Shown here: piece by piece, positions 35,444 through 45,037 of the stretch | Position numbering within the stretch: the stretch's first letter is position 1 | Layout of the letters: each line of letters opens with the position of its first letter | Source of the DNA: Kiloniellaceae bacterium | GTDB lineage: Bacteria > Pseudomonadota > Alphaproteobacteria > Kiloniellales > J153 | Assembly (NCBI GenBank): GCA_021776135.1 | Contig: JAJFGL010000007.1 | Coordinates: 1-58,898 of the forward strand | Direction of reading: 5' to 3' | DNA: 58,898 bases | The notes under the pieces: generated by a model | Told to the model about the DNA's origin: nothing | Seen by the model: only the letters and a program-made list of their open reading frames with translations | Database searches by the model: none | Translations under genes and position numbers: made by a program

Positions 35444-35544
35444 GCGTAGATAGTTAATTTACGTTTGCTTGATATTCGAGTAAGGGCATGGCTAGGACGC
35501 CAAAATCGAACTCACAAGTATAACCCGGACGGACCAACAACAAG

Positions 35545-36447
35545 ATGCGACGCCCACCGCGCACCGCGATATTTCCCGTCGGCGGCCTTGGCACCCGGTT
35601 TTTGCCGGCCACCAAGGCCATGCCTAAGGAAATGCTTCCGGTTGTCGATAAGCCCTTGATTCAATACGCGGTCGAGGAGGCCCGCGCCTCCGGTATCGAG
35701 GAATTCATCTTCGTGACCGGACGCGGCAAGTCCTCGATCGAGGACCATTTCGATCATGGCGCCGAGCTGACCGAGGTATTGAGCGCGCGCGGCAAGGAGA
35801 CGGAACTGCGCGCCAGCCGCGACATGATGCTCGAGCCTGGACAAGTGGCTTACATTCGCCAACAAGACCCCCTCGGACTGGGCCATGCCGTTTGGTGCGC
35901 ACGCCGGCTGATCCGCGACGAAGCGGTGGCGGTCCTGCTAGCCGACGATCTGATCATGGCCAAGGAGCCTTGCCTTAAACAGATGATGGATGCCTATCGC
36001 GTGGCCGGTGGCAACATGGCGGCGGTCATGGATGTGCCACGGGCGGAGACCAACCGTTACGGTATCCTCGATGTGGTCGGCGAGGAGGGTAAGCTCGCGG
36101 CCGCCAAGGGCCTGGTTGAAAAACCGGCGCCCGAAGACGCCCCCTCGACCCTCTCGATCATCGGCCGCTATATTCTGGATCCTCTGGTCTTTACCGAACT
36201 GGACCGGCAGGAAGCGGGGGCCGGCGGCGAAATACAGTTAACCGACGCCATCGCCCGCACGATCGGTCGGGTACCTTTCCATGGTTTCCGTTTCGACGGC
36301 CGGCGTTTCGATTGCGGGAGCAAGGCCGGTTTTCTCGAAGCGAACATTGCCTTCGCCTTGGATCGCGACGATCTGGCTCAGGCCATGACGGATATCGTGC
36401 GGCGTTACGCCAAGGCACTACCGCCAGGCAAGGACGCGGCATCTTGA
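35545..36447 (+). CDS. galU: UTP–glucose-1-phosphate uridylyltransferase
   Basis: Makes UDP-glucose from glucose-1-phosphate and UTP. The 300-residue protein has the nucleotidyltransferase signature TAIFPVGGLGTRFLPATKAM followed by PKEMLPVVDKPLIQYAVEEA. DPLGLGHAVWCARRLI and VEKPAPEDAPS are also present, as in bacterial GalU. It is followed by ugd (26 bp) and a phosphohexomutase, giving a compact set for glucose-1-P to UDP-glucuronate. Confidence 0.96.
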   Translation: MRRPPRTAIFPVGGLGTRFLPATKAMPKEMLPVVDKPLIQYAVEEARASGIEEFIFVTGRGKSSIEDHFDHGAELTEVLSARGKETELRASRDMMLEPGQVAYIRQQDPLGLGHAVWCARRLIRDEAVAVLLADDLIMAKEPCLKQMMDAYRVAGGNMAAVMDVPRAETNRYGILDVVGEEGKLAAAKGLVEKPAPEDAPSTLSIIGRYILDPLVFTELDRQEAGAGGEIQLTDAIARTIGRVPFHGFRFDGRRFDCGSKAGFLEANIAFALDRDDLAQAMTDIVRRYAKALPPGKDAAS

Positions 36448-36473
36448 AAATAACTTTCGATGGAGTGAGTTGA

Positions 36474-37796
36474 ATGCAAATCGCGATGATCGGCGCCGGT
36501 TATGTCGGCCTGGTGTCCGGCGCCTGCTTTTCCGAGTTCGGGATCGACGTAAAATGCGTGGACACGGATTCGGGTAAGATTGCGCGACTGCTCAAAGGCG
36601 AGATCCCGATATTCGAACCCGGCCTGGACGAATTGATCGAACGCAATATCGCCGAGGGCCGCTTGGAATTCACCACCGATCTGAAGCAGGCCGTTAGTGC
36701 CGCCGATGCCGTGTTCATCGCGGTTGGGACGCCCAGCCGGCGCGGGGACGGCTTCGCCGATCTGAGCTATGTTCATGCCGCCGCGCGCGAAATCGCGGTG
36801 GCCATGACCGGCTATACCGTGGTGGTGACGAAATCGACGGTGCCGGTCGGGACCGGGGCCGAGATCGAGCGCATTATCCGCGACACGCGGCCGGACGCCG
36901 ATTTCGACGTCGTCTCGAATCCTGAATTTTTACGCGAAGGGGCGGCGATCGGCGATTTCATGCGCCCCGACCGGGTCGTCATCGGGACGGAGTCCGAGCG
37001 CGCGCGGAAAACCATGCAACGCATTTACCGGCCGCTTTATTTGATGGAAACGCCGATCGTTCACACCTCCGTGGAATCGGCCGAGTTGACCAAATACGCG
37101 GCCAACGCCTTCCTGGCCGCTAAGATCACCTTCATCAACGAGATCGCCGACTTGTGCGAGAAAGTCGGCGGCGACGTGCACGACGTGGCCCGCGGTATCG
37201 GCCTCGATGGACGGATCGGCCGTAAGTTCCTGCACGCCGGCCCCGGCTATGGCGGCTCTTGCTTTCCCAAGGATACCTTGGCCTTGGCGCGAACCGCGCA
37301 ACAGGCGGGGGCGCCCTTGCGGATCGTCGAATCGGTGATCGAGATCAATGCCGAGCGTAAACGGAACATGGCGCAAAGGGTGATCGCGCAATGCGGCGGC
37401 ACGGTCGAAGGCAAGACCATCGCGGTCCTGGGATTGACCTTCAAACCCAACACCGACGATATGCGCGACGCGCCCAGCCTCGACATCGTTTCGGCGCTTC
37501 AGGCCGCCGGCGCGCGGGTCCGGGTTTACGATCCGCAAGGCATGGAAGAGGCGAAGAAACTCATGGATGGCGCCGACTATTGCGAGGGCGCCTACGAAGC
37601 CATGGACGGCGCCGACGCCTTGGTGATCGTAACCGAATGGAACGCCTTCCGCGCCTTGGACCTGGCGCGCGTCAAGCAGACGATGAAGACCCCGATCATG
37701 GTCGATCTGCGCAACATCTACGACCCCGAGGAAGTGCGGGCCGCAGGATTCGACTACACCTGCATCGGCCGGCCAAACCTGGCGCTGGAGGCTTAG
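36474..37796 (+). CDS. ugd: UDP-glucose 6-dehydrogenase
   Basis: Oxidises UDP-glucose to UDP-glucuronate in two NAD+ steps. The 440-residue protein has the Rossmann start [20 protein letters not shown] and [20 protein letters not shown]. The catalytic cysteine lies in [20 protein letters not shown], and [20 protein letters not shown] marks the UDP-binding domain. It sits between galU and the phosphohexomutase. The product can feed the UDP-glucuronate-epimerase-like enzyme encoded at 54887. Confidence 0.97.
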   Translation: MQIAMIGAGYVGLVSGACFSEFGIDVKCVDTDSGKIARLLKGEIPIFEPGLDELIERNIAEGRLEFTTDLKQAVSAADAVFIAVGTPSRRGDGFADLSYVHAAAREIAVAMTGYTVVVTKSTVPVGTGAEIERIIRDTRPDADFDVVSNPEFLREGAAIGDFMRPDRVVIGTESERARKTMQRIYRPLYLMETPIVHTSVESAELTKYAANAFLAAKITFINEIADLCEKVGGDVHDVARGIGLDGRIGRKFLHAGPGYGGSCFPKDTLALARTAQQAGAPLRIVESVIEINAERKRNMAQRVIAQCGGTVEGKTIAVLGLTFKPNTDDMRDAPSLDIVSALQAAGARVRVYDPQGMEEAKKLMDGADYCEGAYEAMDGADALVIVTEWNAFRALDLARVKQTMKTPIMVDLRNIYDPEEVRAAGFDYTCIGRPNLALEA

Positions 37797-37797
37797 C

Positions 37798-39213
37798 ATG
37801 ACGGGGGGCCTGGGCGCGGCGGCGGCGCACCGCTTCGATCCAAGCATACTGCGCGAGTACGATGTGCGCGGCGTTGTCGGTCAGACCCTGTCGGTGGCCG
37901 ACGCGCGGGCCCTGGGGCGCGCCTTCGGCACCCGGGTCCGCCGCGCCGGCGGCGCTTCGGTTTGCATCGGCTACGATGGCCGGCATTCATCGCCCGAAAT
38001 AGAGGCGGCGGTGGTCGAAGGGATCGCCGCTTGCGGTCTGGAGGCCATACGAATCGGCCTAGGCCCGACGCCGATGCTGTATTTCGCCGTCCTTACCCTG
38101 GAGGCGGATGGCGGCATCATGATCACCGGGTCGCATAACCCGCCCGACTACAACGGCTTCAAGATGATGCTGGGCAAGGCCTCGTTCTTTGGCGAGGATA
38201 TTCAAGATTTAGGCCGCATAGCGGCGGCGGGCGACTACGAGACCGGCGCCGGCGGCGCGCGCGAGCAGTCTGTGTTCGACGATTACGTTTCCCGCCTGGT
38301 CAAGGATTTCGAGGGTGGGCCGCGGAATCTGAAAGTTGCCTGGGATGCCGGTAACGGTGCGGCGGGCGACGTCATGGCGGCGATAGTCAAGCGTCTGCCG
38401 GGCGAACATATCCTGCTTAACGAAGTCATCGACGGCACCTTCCCGGCCCATCATCCAGACCCGACCGTGCCCGAGAACCTCGAACAGTTAAAAGCGGTGG
38501 TTCTGGAGCAGGCTTGCGATTTCGGGATCGCCTTCGACGGTGACGGCGACCGTATCGGCGCGATTGACGAGAAAGGCCGGATCCTCTGGGGCGATCAGCT
38601 TGTGATCCTCTATGGCCGCGATATTCTAACGCGCCAACCTGGCGCCACCATTATCGCCGACGTCAAGACCAGCCAGGTCTTGTTCGACGAGCTTACGCGC
38701 GCGGGCGGTGTGCCGGTCATGTGGAAGACCGGGCACTCCTTGATCAAGGCGAAGATGGCCGAAACCGGCGCGATCCTCGGGGGCGAGGTGTCAGGACACA
38801 TATTTTTCGCCGACCGTTATTTCGGTTTCGATGACGCCCCCTATGCGGCCATTCGATTGATCGAACTGATGAGCCGCGCATCCGAAAGCATGGCGGCGTT
38901 TCGCGATTCCCTGCCGCCGGTAGTCAATACCCCGGAAATCCGCTTTCCTTGCCCCGAAGAACGCAAGCGCCCGGCGATTGAAGAAGTGCGCGAACGCTTG
39001 CTGTCCGAAAACGCCGAGGTCAATGAGATCGACGGCGTGCGTGTGCGTACGCCAGACGGTTGGTGGCTGTTGCGCGCGTCCAACACACAAGATGTCCTGG
39101 TCGCACGTTGCGAATCTTCCAATGCCGAGGGCTTAAAGCGATTGATCTCCGAACTCAAGGGCCGCATTGCCGCGATCGGTTTGCCGCTTCCCGACGATCC
39201 GAGTTTTAGCTAG
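37798..39213 (+). CDS. Phosphomannomutase/phosphoglucomutase
   Basis: Interconverts hexose 6- and 1-phosphates (mannose and/or glucose). The 471-residue protein carries the phosphoserine loop [20 protein letters not shown], the Mg-binding loop [20 protein letters not shown], and the sugar-binding loop [14 protein letters not shown]. The C-terminal phosphate-binding segment is [20 protein letters not shown]. This is the AlgC/ManB type. It begins one base after ugd ends and overlaps the convergent TadG-like gene by 8 bp. Together with galU and ugd it supports envelope or exopolysaccharide synthesis. Confidence 0.94.
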   Translation: MTGGLGAAAAHRFDPSILREYDVRGVVGQTLSVADARALGRAFGTRVRRAGGASVCIGYDGRHSSPEIEAAVVEGIAACGLEAIRIGLGPTPMLYFAVLTLEADGGIMITGSHNPPDYNGFKMMLGKASFFGEDIQDLGRIAAAGDYETGAGGAREQSVFDDYVSRLVKDFEGGPRNLKVAWDAGNGAAGDVMAAIVKRLPGEHILLNEVIDGTFPAHHPDPTVPENLEQLKAVVLEQACDFGIAFDGDGDRIGAIDEKGRILWGDQLVILYGRDILTRQPGATIIADVKTSQVLFDELTRAGGVPVMWKTGHSLIKAKMAETGAILGGEVSGHIFFADRYFGFDDAPYAAIRLIELMSRASESMAAFRDSLPPVVNTPEIRFPCPEERKRPAIEEVRERLLSENAEVNEIDGVRVRTPDGWWLLRASNTQDVLVARCESSNAEGLKRLISELKGRIAAIGLPLPDDPSFS

Positions 39214-40756
39214 AGATGTGAAGCTCGACCAGATCGTCCGCGATCTCCCGAAATACATCTTCTAGATCAGCCCCTGACGCGGGTGCGTTGTAAAACGGCG
39301 GGAATTCCGCCGTCGCGACGGCCTTCATGTCGGCTTGGCCGGTGGTGGTGGTGAATTGGATGACATAAACCCGCACACCGGTAGCTTTGATTCTGTCGCC
39401 CAGGGCAATGAGCCGGTTGGGCCCTTCCGGCCGCGCGGAGCTACCGCCGCCGAAGGCCCGCTTGTAGTCATCGTTATACCAACCCGTGTAGGCGCCGTCG
39501 GTCAGCAAGATAATAGCCTTGATGCGCTGATTGTTCGGATCGGCGGGGGCTTCGGTGAAGGGCGCCTCCGGAACCAGAACACGCCAAGCCCAAGCCAGGC
39601 CGCCAATCATCTCGGTCGAGCCAACAGGATTGTTCAAGTTATCGATCTCGGCATCTATCGCCGCTTGAGTGGATTGCAACGGCGTGATGCCTTGACTTAG
39701 GCAGGGGACGCAAGTGCTACTGTAATTGTTCGCCATGGAGCATCTGTTGTTGTCCGTATCCGGTTCGCCGTTCCCATCCACAGGCTCCCATGCCGGCCAG
39801 TCATTACCGCCCACGCCGAACAGCGGACCAACGTCCAGGTCCGCGTCGTTGGTGCTGGAGACATCGTCGTCATAGCGGGCGAAAACGCAGCCATGCCAAG
39901 CCTTATCGTAGACCCCGTTGCCATTGAGGTCGGAAAAGGTATCGTCATTTCTATCGTATTCACCGTCGCCATTGTCGTCGACGATAAGGGGCTCCAGCGC
40001 CGGCGGCGCCACTAGCAAGGGAACGGGAGAATTATTGGCGTAGAAAACGTTGCTTTGGCTTGCCCCGGTAATTGGATTCGTGAAGTTCGCCACCGGCAGG
40101 GTAATGGTCAAAGCAGGATCGAAGGCGATGCTGTCGTCGGTGACGTTGACCTTGCTGCTCCATGGAACCAAGCCGATATTAAGGTCGATAACATTAGGGT
40201 CGTTGAAAAGAATGTCCGTCATGGACTTGGATGCGACAATAGCATGTTCGAGCCGCGTATTGCCGCCAAGGTTCGAATCCATCGACCCGGACATGTCCAT
40301 GGCGATAACCACGTCCAACGACGGCGTTGACCGGGTAACGCCCGAGACAGCGGAAACTTGCATGGTATGGATACCAAAGACACTGGTAAGAGTCGTATCG
40401 ATTATCGCTGAGGCAGTGAGGCTCAGTGTCGTTTGACCCGGTGTTACGGGTGGGGGAACGGGCGGCGTGACGCTTGCGCCGAGATAATTGGGCGGGAAAT
40501 TGGCGTTGAAGTATTTTAAGATCTCCGCATCGCGATCTGGCGAAAACATCACCCGGGCGCCCGCCAGGCCGGCGGCGTCAAGGGCGCTCGCTAGGCGGGC
40601 CTGCACCAAGTATCCACGCGCGGCGTCCACGCTAAGGCCGGCGATTCCGACAAAAGCGATGGCCCCGAACGCCATGAAAATCGCCATGGAGCCCCTGTCG
40701 TTCTTGTGGAACGCAAGGCTTTTTTGGCGGAGATACCCGAACAGCGAAGTCTTCAC
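39206..40756 (-). CDS. TadG-like pilus-associated protein with VWA domain and calcium-loop-like inserts
   Basis: A 516-residue exported protein. The N-terminus ([20 protein letters not shown], then [10 protein letters not shown]) is the TadE/TadG pseudopilin-like membrane anchor. A VWA domain starts near 148 with the metal site DMSGS (154–158) and resumes at [20 protein letters not shown]. Between them is an acidic insert with [18 protein letters not shown] and DGNGEPDTD (about 260–335), resembling dockerin/EF-hand calcium loops. Several cysteines (HGCVF, NRCSM, TCVPC) could form disulfides. Divergent from two TadE-like genes. No tad export ATPase gene is in the window. Confidence 0.86.
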   Translation of the reverse strand: MKTSLFGYLRQKSLAFHKNDRGSMAIFMAFGAIAFVGIAGLSVDAARGYLVQARLASALDAAGLAGARVMFSPDRDAEILKYFNANFPPNYLGASVTPPVPPPVTPGQTTLSLTASAIIDTTLTSVFGIHTMQVSAVSGVTRSTPSLDVVIAMDMSGSMDSNLGGNTRLEHAIVASKSMTDILFNDPNVIDLNIGLVPWSSKVNVTDDSIAFDPALTITLPVANFTNPITGASQSNVFYANNSPVPLLVAPPALEPLIVDDNGDGEYDRNDDTFSDLNGNGVYDKAWHGCVFARYDDDVSSTNDADLDVGPLFGVGGNDWPAWEPVDGNGEPDTDNNRCSMANNYSSTCVPCLSQGITPLQSTQAAIDAEIDNLNNPVGSTEMIGGLAWAWRVLVPEAPFTEAPADPNNQRIKAIILLTDGAYTGWYNDDYKRAFGGGSSARPEGPNRLIALGDRIKATGVRVYVIQFTTTTGQADMKAVATAEFPPFYNAPASGADLEDVFREIADDLVELHISS

Positions 40757-41065
40757 AATCGCACCTCATCGATAGCTGGGTATTTTTCTCAGCACCCATT
40801 GCACCCATTCTCTGACCAAAAGATAAACGGAATATAAATATTTTAAGCAATTAGAGGTTATATACTTAATATAATTTTATAAGTATTTTCAATATAGTCG
40901 CCAATATTTTGTGTTATTTCATCTGTATTGAAAGTTTATAAGACTTTATCAATTTATTAACTTGTAACCCTCAATCTCATCTAGAGGTTTTCCCATGGTC
41001 TCCGCATGACCTGGGCATTTCACGTCCGTTGAAGGCCAGGAAAAAAAATAAGGGCGAGGACAGAC
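40757..41065. promoter_or_regulatory. AT-rich divergent intergenic region of the tad-like genes
   Basis: This 309-bp stretch has no credible gene. It must hold promoters for the leftward TadG-like and rightward TadE-like genes. The middle (about 40815–40975) is strikingly AT-rich (TTATAAGTATTTTCAATATA and similar), in sharp contrast to the GC-rich surroundings. GCACCCATT is repeated twice near 40791–40810. Individual promoter boxes could not be chosen with confidence; such AT-rich islands often bind H-NS/MucR-type silencers. Confidence 0.6.
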
Positions 41066-41695
41066 ATGGCTTGTCACCGTTTTTTGCGCCGGTTTTGGAG
41101 AGCCAAGGAAGGTAGCTCGGCGATAGAGTTCGCTCTCGCCGCGCCGATCGTCATTTTGACCATGGCCGCTATCATCGATTTTATGATGGTGCTTTTCGTG
41201 TCCTCGCTGATGGAGGGTGGCCTCCAGAATGCGTCGCGCCTGGGCCGGACCGGTTTTCAAACGGTGGCCGTTACCGTTCCGCGTATTGACGCGATTCGTC
41301 AGGAGATCGCGGACGCGACGATCGGCATGGTCAACATGGACGATTTAACCGTCGCGACGAGAGTCTATCCCTGTTTCGATTCGATCGGCGAGCCCGAGCC
41401 CTACATCGATGCCGACGCAAGCGGCAGCTATGATATTGGCGAGGTCTTCACCGATGTGAACGGCAATGGGACTAGGGATCTGGACATGGCTGCCACGGGG
41501 TTCGGCGGGCCCGGCTCCGTTGTGCTCTATACGGTGGCCTACGATTGGGCCGCCTTGACGCCGCTCATTGGAAACTTCTTTGGGCCCGATGGGAAAATGC
41601 CCATTGGGGTCAGCGTCGCGGTCCGCAATGAACCCTTCGACTTCACGGCCCCTCTTGTGACGGGTCCGGCAGGTACGGGGACCACGGGATGTTGA
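41066..41695 (+). CDS. TadE-like pseudopilin with calcium-loop-like insert
   Basis: A 209-residue protein with a TadE-like N-terminus: EGSSAIEFALAAPIVILTMA, then AIIDFMMVLFVSSLMEGG, with the conserved Glu after the processing region. A short acidic insert, DADASGSYD and DVNGNGTRD (about 115–140), resembles the loops in the divergent TadG-like protein. The ATG at 41066 has GAGGAC upstream. It overlaps the next TadE-like gene by 7 bp. Probably a minor pilus or surface component. Confidence 0.85.
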   Translation: MACHRFLRRFWRAKEGSSAIEFALAAPIVILTMAAIIDFMMVLFVSSLMEGGLQNASRLGRTGFQTVAVTVPRIDAIRQEIADATIGMVNMDDLTVATRVYPCFDSIGEPEPYIDADASGSYDIGEVFTDVNGNGTRDLDMAATGFGGPGSVVLYTVAYDWAALTPLIGNFFGPDGKMPIGVSVAVRNEPFDFTAPLVTGPAGTGTTGC

Positions 41696-42312
41696 GCCGA
41701 ATTCGCAAGAGCGCCGGGCGTATCGTGGGTGGCGGGCGCCGTTTCCTGAAAGACCGCCGCGGCAGTATCTTTGTCGAGACCGCGATTCTGATGCCGGTTA
41801 TGCTGACAATCCTCTTGAGCGGATTGGAAATTGGCCGTTTTGCCTTGCTCCAGCAGAAGCTAAGCCGTACCGCGACTTCCATGTCCGATATGGTCGCGGT
41901 GACGAAAACGACGCTTAGTTTAACCCAGATCGATAATTTGTACGACGCTGCCAGCTACGTAATGTCACCCTTCGATATGAGTACGGAAGGGGTTCTTATC
42001 GTGACCGCCGTGACACGAAATGCGACCACGCCAATAGTCAGCTGGCAGTGTTCGGGCGCCGGCTCTCTCGCGGAAATCAGTGCGATCGGCACTGCCGGTG
42101 GAACCGCGACAATGCCCACGGGCTTTACCATGGTCGAGGGTGAAGTCGCGATCATCGCCGAGGTCATGTATCAATACCAACCCTTCGTGGCGCCGAACTT
42201 GTTCGGGACCACGATCCTGCGTCAAAGCGCCATGTTCAAGCCGCGCACCGGGTCCCTGGGCGCCTTGGTTCCAGGCGCGGTACAGGGTAGCGCGCCAACC
42301 TGCTTGCCATAG
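41689..42312 (+). CDS. Second TadE/TadF-like protein
   Basis: A 207-residue membrane-anchored protein. DRRGSIFVETAILMPVMLTI followed by LLSGLEIGRFALLQQKLSRT is the TadE/TadF N-terminal helix. The rest is a Ser/Thr/Gly-rich extracytoplasmic domain with two cysteines (QCSG near 120, TCLP at the end) that may pair. It lacks the acidic calcium-like insert of its neighbour. It is translationally coupled to the upstream TadE-like gene. Confidence 0.84.
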   Translation: MLSRIRKSAGRIVGGGRRFLKDRRGSIFVETAILMPVMLTILLSGLEIGRFALLQQKLSRTATSMSDMVAVTKTTLSLTQIDNLYDAASYVMSPFDMSTEGVLIVTAVTRNATTPIVSWQCSGAGSLAEISAIGTAGGTATMPTGFTMVEGEVAIIAEVMYQYQPFVAPNLFGTTILRQSAMFKPRTGSLGALVPGAVQGSAPTCLP

Positions 42313-42361
42313 CCCTAGGCGCCTGGAATGGGCTCTAGTTGGTGGCGATGGCGCTGTCTTG

Positions 42362-43624
42362 TTACTTGAGCGCCAGGGTCGGGTTGCTCTTCACTACCAG
42401 GCAATCGGTATTCAAGGCTTCAAGCTTGCGGCAGGCGCCGCGCGCGTTCGCCTGAGTCAACCCGAGAAGACGGGCCCGGTAAATGCGGCCCCGCCGGCCG
42501 GCTATGGAGGGGACGTGAATCCGGGTGTCGGCCAGTAAGGCCGGGAGGTTGGCGGCCGCTTTGATCGCCGCGTTCTCCGCCAGGCGGTAGCGGTAATAGG
42601 CGCCGACCTGAACCCCCCAGGCCAAGTCGCGCCCGTTCTTAGGCGGCGGCACGCGGCCCTTGGCGGGCGCCGGAATCTTTGGCGCCGCCTTGGCGGCGGG
42701 AGCCGGAACTTTTTGCGCCGCCTTGGCGGCGGGCGCGCTTTTGCCGTCGCGCCGCTTGATGCCTTCACCCCGTTTCACAATAGAGTCGGCGCTGGCGATC
42801 AGGGGCATGTCCGCCGTGGCCTTGAAACCCCGGTCGAGCAGCCGGGCGACCTGACGGTCGCGCGTAGTGGGGGAGCGGCCTCCGAAGACCACGGCGATCA
42901 GGCGCCGCCCATTACGCACTGCCGAGGCGGCGAGATTGAAGCCTGACGCCCGGATATAGCCGGTCTTCAGGCCGTCCGTGCCCTCGTAATGACGCAGCAA
43001 ACCGTTGTGGTTGCGGTATTTACGGCCGTTGTAAGTGAAATCGGTGGTGGAGAAGTAATCGTAATACTGCGGAAAATCGCGAATCAGGGCGCGCGCCAGA
43101 ATGGCCATGTCGCGCGCGGTGCTGAGTTGACGCCGGTTCGGCAGGCCCGAGGCGTTGCGAAAGCTGGTCCGCTTCATACCCAGGCTGCGGGCCTTCTTGG
43201 TCATCATTCGGGCAAAGCGGCTTTCCTTGGTGCCCAGGGCCTCGGCCATGACCACGGCGGCGTCGTTGGCCGATTTGGTCACCAAGGACAAGATAACTTC
43301 GCGGACCTTGATCGTGGTGCCCTTCTTGAGGCCTAGCTTGGAGGGCGGCATGCCGGTGGCCCGGCGCGAAACCGGAAGCTCTTGATCCAAGGTAAGGTTG
43401 CCGAGTTGCAGGGCTTCGAACGCCATGTACAAGGTCATCATCTTGACCAGGGACGCCGGGTAGTTGCGGGTATCCGCGTTGGTTTCCTCGATCACCTTGC
43501 CGGTTTCGAAATCCATGACAACCGCCGCATAACGCGCCTGGACATCGGCGGCGGCAAAGAGCATCGTGAAAGCAGCGGCAAGCGCGGTCGTGCCGGCGCG
43601 TAAGAAATGCTTCCGAAACCCCAT
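42362..43624 (-). CDS. D-alanyl-D-alanine carboxypeptidase with C-terminal SPOR domain
   Basis: A periplasmic PBP5/PBP6-type enzyme trimming the terminal D-Ala of peptidoglycan pentapeptides. From the ATG at 43624 it has 420 residues. A signal peptide leads to MDFETGKVIEETNADTRNYP. Catalytic motifs are SLVK (in YPASLVKMMT), SAN (in TKSANDAAVVMAEALG) and KTG (in DGLKTGYIRASGFNLA). After an Ala/Pro/Lys linker, WGVQVGAYYRYRLAENAAIK starts a SPOR domain that would target it to septal peptidoglycan. An ATG 10 codons upstream is an alternative start. Confidence 0.93.
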   Translation of the reverse strand: MGFRKHFLRAGTTALAAAFTMLFAAADVQARYAAVVMDFETGKVIEETNADTRNYPASLVKMMTLYMAFEALQLGNLTLDQELPVSRRATGMPPSKLGLKKGTTIKVREVILSLVTKSANDAAVVMAEALGTKESRFARMMTKKARSLGMKRTSFRNASGLPNRRQLSTARDMAILARALIRDFPQYYDYFSTTDFTYNGRKYRNHNGLLRHYEGTDGLKTGYIRASGFNLAASAVRNGRRLIAVVFGGRSPTTRDRQVARLLDRGFKATADMPLIASADSIVKRGEGIKRRDGKSAPAAKAAQKVPAPAAKAAPKIPAPAKGRVPPPKNGRDLAWGVQVGAYYRYRLAENAAIKAAANLPALLADTRIHVPSIAGRRGRIYRARLLGLTQANARGACRKLEALNTDCLVVKSNPTLALK

Positions 43625-43766
43625 TCTAAACCCGTAATCTGTAGTGTGAAACAAGCGCGGCCCTCAGTAAAAACCTGGAATCATAGTGTATTTTGCAAAG
43701 ATTCTAGGTATATGACTGAGATATGTCCAGCTTAATGGTCCCACCCTGAAATTTGGTTAAAAATCG

Positions 43767-44522
43767 ATGCGTCTAAGCCTTCCGTTTCGCTTTCGTGCTT
43801 TCCATGGCGTTAAGCATAGTTCGCAGCCGCGCCGGCTGCTCGGCGCCCTGTGCCTGGCCGGGCTTGGACTTCTCACGGCTTGTACCTACCGGGGCGGAAT
43901 CGACCAGCCTTTAACCCAAAAGGTCGCCTGGTTCAGCTATCTCAACGGCGATGACATGCGCGCTGTTTGCGTGCCGGGCGCCGCCAAGCAGTACCGCCTG
44001 GTCTATAATGGCGAATACGACCGCCAGGTCCGGACCTATGAAATACTGGCCGATAGCGGTGGCGGATCCTACACCGCCCGGGTCCAGCGTGGCGGCGGTC
44101 TTGGCTTATTGGGGCTCTCTTTCAATAATCTGGGAAGCCTGGGCGGCTGGACCACGGCCCGGGCCCGGCTAACAACCGCGGATATGGCCAAGCTGGAACA
44201 GGCTTTGAGCGATGACACAGCCTTCTCGCCGCCGCCGCCGGGCATGAATTTGGCGTCCGAGGAGTTTTTCTGGACCTTCGTCGGCTGCCGGAACGGTGAG
44301 ATCTTCTTCAACGCCTGGCGTTATGGCGGCGACCGCTTCGCGGCCTTGAGCTTTCCCGCCGTCCTGCTGGACCGCGACGCGACCGGGGTGGCCGTAAATC
44401 CGCCCCGGGATGTCGGCCCTATTGACCGCCGGCAGCATACAGGCGCGCGGGAGGACTCCACGCCCCGTTTCGATTTAGCCATAGGGGCCAATGGTTTATT
44501 ATGGCTGGCGCCCCGGATCTGA
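43767..44522 (+). CDS. Putative lipoprotein of unknown function
   Basis: A 251-residue protein with a lipoprotein signal ending LAGLGLLTACTYRGGIDQPL (lipobox LTAC). The mature part has WFSYLNGDDMRAVCVPGAAK and YRLVYNGEYDRQVRTYEIL, a glycine-rich stretch (QRGGGLGLLGLSFNNLGSLG) and FFWTFVGCRNGEIFFNAWRY. No named family is recognised; it looks like an outer-membrane-anchored beta protein. Its stop lies in the palindrome CCGGATCTGAGATCCGG. Divergent from the carboxypeptidase gene. Confidence 0.68.
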   Translation: MRLSLPFRFRAFHGVKHSSQPRRLLGALCLAGLGLLTACTYRGGIDQPLTQKVAWFSYLNGDDMRAVCVPGAAKQYRLVYNGEYDRQVRTYEILADSGGGSYTARVQRGGGLGLLGLSFNNLGSLGGWTTARARLTTADMAKLEQALSDDTAFSPPPPGMNLASEEFFWTFVGCRNGEIFFNAWRYGGDRFAALSFPAVLLDRDATGVAVNPPRDVGPIDRRQHTGAREDSTPRFDLAIGANGLLWLAPRI

Positions 44523-44595
44523 GATCCGGATGCGGCAGGTAGGGGGTATGCTGTGCCGCAACATCGAATTCTCCGGCCAAATTTCGTTAACCCTC

Positions 44596-44625
44596 TTGGG
44601 ATAAATTTTTAAGTCGCCATTTAAT
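44596..44625 (+). promoter_or_regulatory. Putative clpS promoter
   Basis: TTGGGA (44596–44601) and TTTAAT (44620–44625) are spaced by 18 bases in an AT-rich stretch about 80 bases before clpS. Assigned by eye. Confidence 0.3.
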
Positions 44626-44703
44626 ACCAAGGATCGAGGGTGTTTTTCCCGCGATAAGATTTTGGTATTATGGGCTATGAGTTTTGAGACAGGCGCGCCG
44701 GAT

Positions 44704-45030
44704 ATGACCAAGAAGGATGGACCGGGAAAAGGCGGCTCATCGACCGATGTCATCGTCAAGACCAAACCCAAGACGAAGACACCTTCGATGTATAAGGTGC
44801 TCATGCTGAACGATGACTACACGCCGATGGAGTTTGTCGTACATGTGCTGGAGCAAATCTTCGGAATGGGCCGCAGCGATGCCACACAGATTATGATGCA
44901 CGTTCACCAGCGCGGCGTGGGAATATGCGGCGTCTTCACCTATGAAATCGCCGAGACCAAGGTAACCCAGGTGGTGGAATACGCGCGGCGCCATCAACAC
45001 CCTCTTCAGTGCACCCTAGAAAAGGAATAG
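44704..45030 (+). CDS. clpS: ClpS adaptor of the ClpAP protease
   Basis: ClpS binds N-degron substrates and hands them to ClpA. The 108-residue product has [20 protein letters not shown], which holds the N-end-residue pocket, and then [20 protein letters not shown] and [20 protein letters not shown], all strongly conserved in ClpS. The ATG at 44704 is used; ATG at 44677 would add nine residues, and neither has a clear ribosome site. It is followed 7 bp later by clpA. Confidence 0.95.
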   Translation: MTKKDGPGKGGSSTDVIVKTKPKTKTPSMYKVLMLNDDYTPMEFVVHVLEQIFGMGRSDATQIMMHVHQRGVGICGVFTYEIAETKVTQVVEYARRHQHPLQCTLEKE

Positions 45031-45037
45031 ACGCCGG

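Noticed and set aside
44513-44529. CCGGATCTGAGATCCGG palindrome at a lipoprotein stop codon
   Set aside because: Looks like a terminator stem but has no T-tract after it and a 3-base loop containing the stop; evidence is too weak to annotate.
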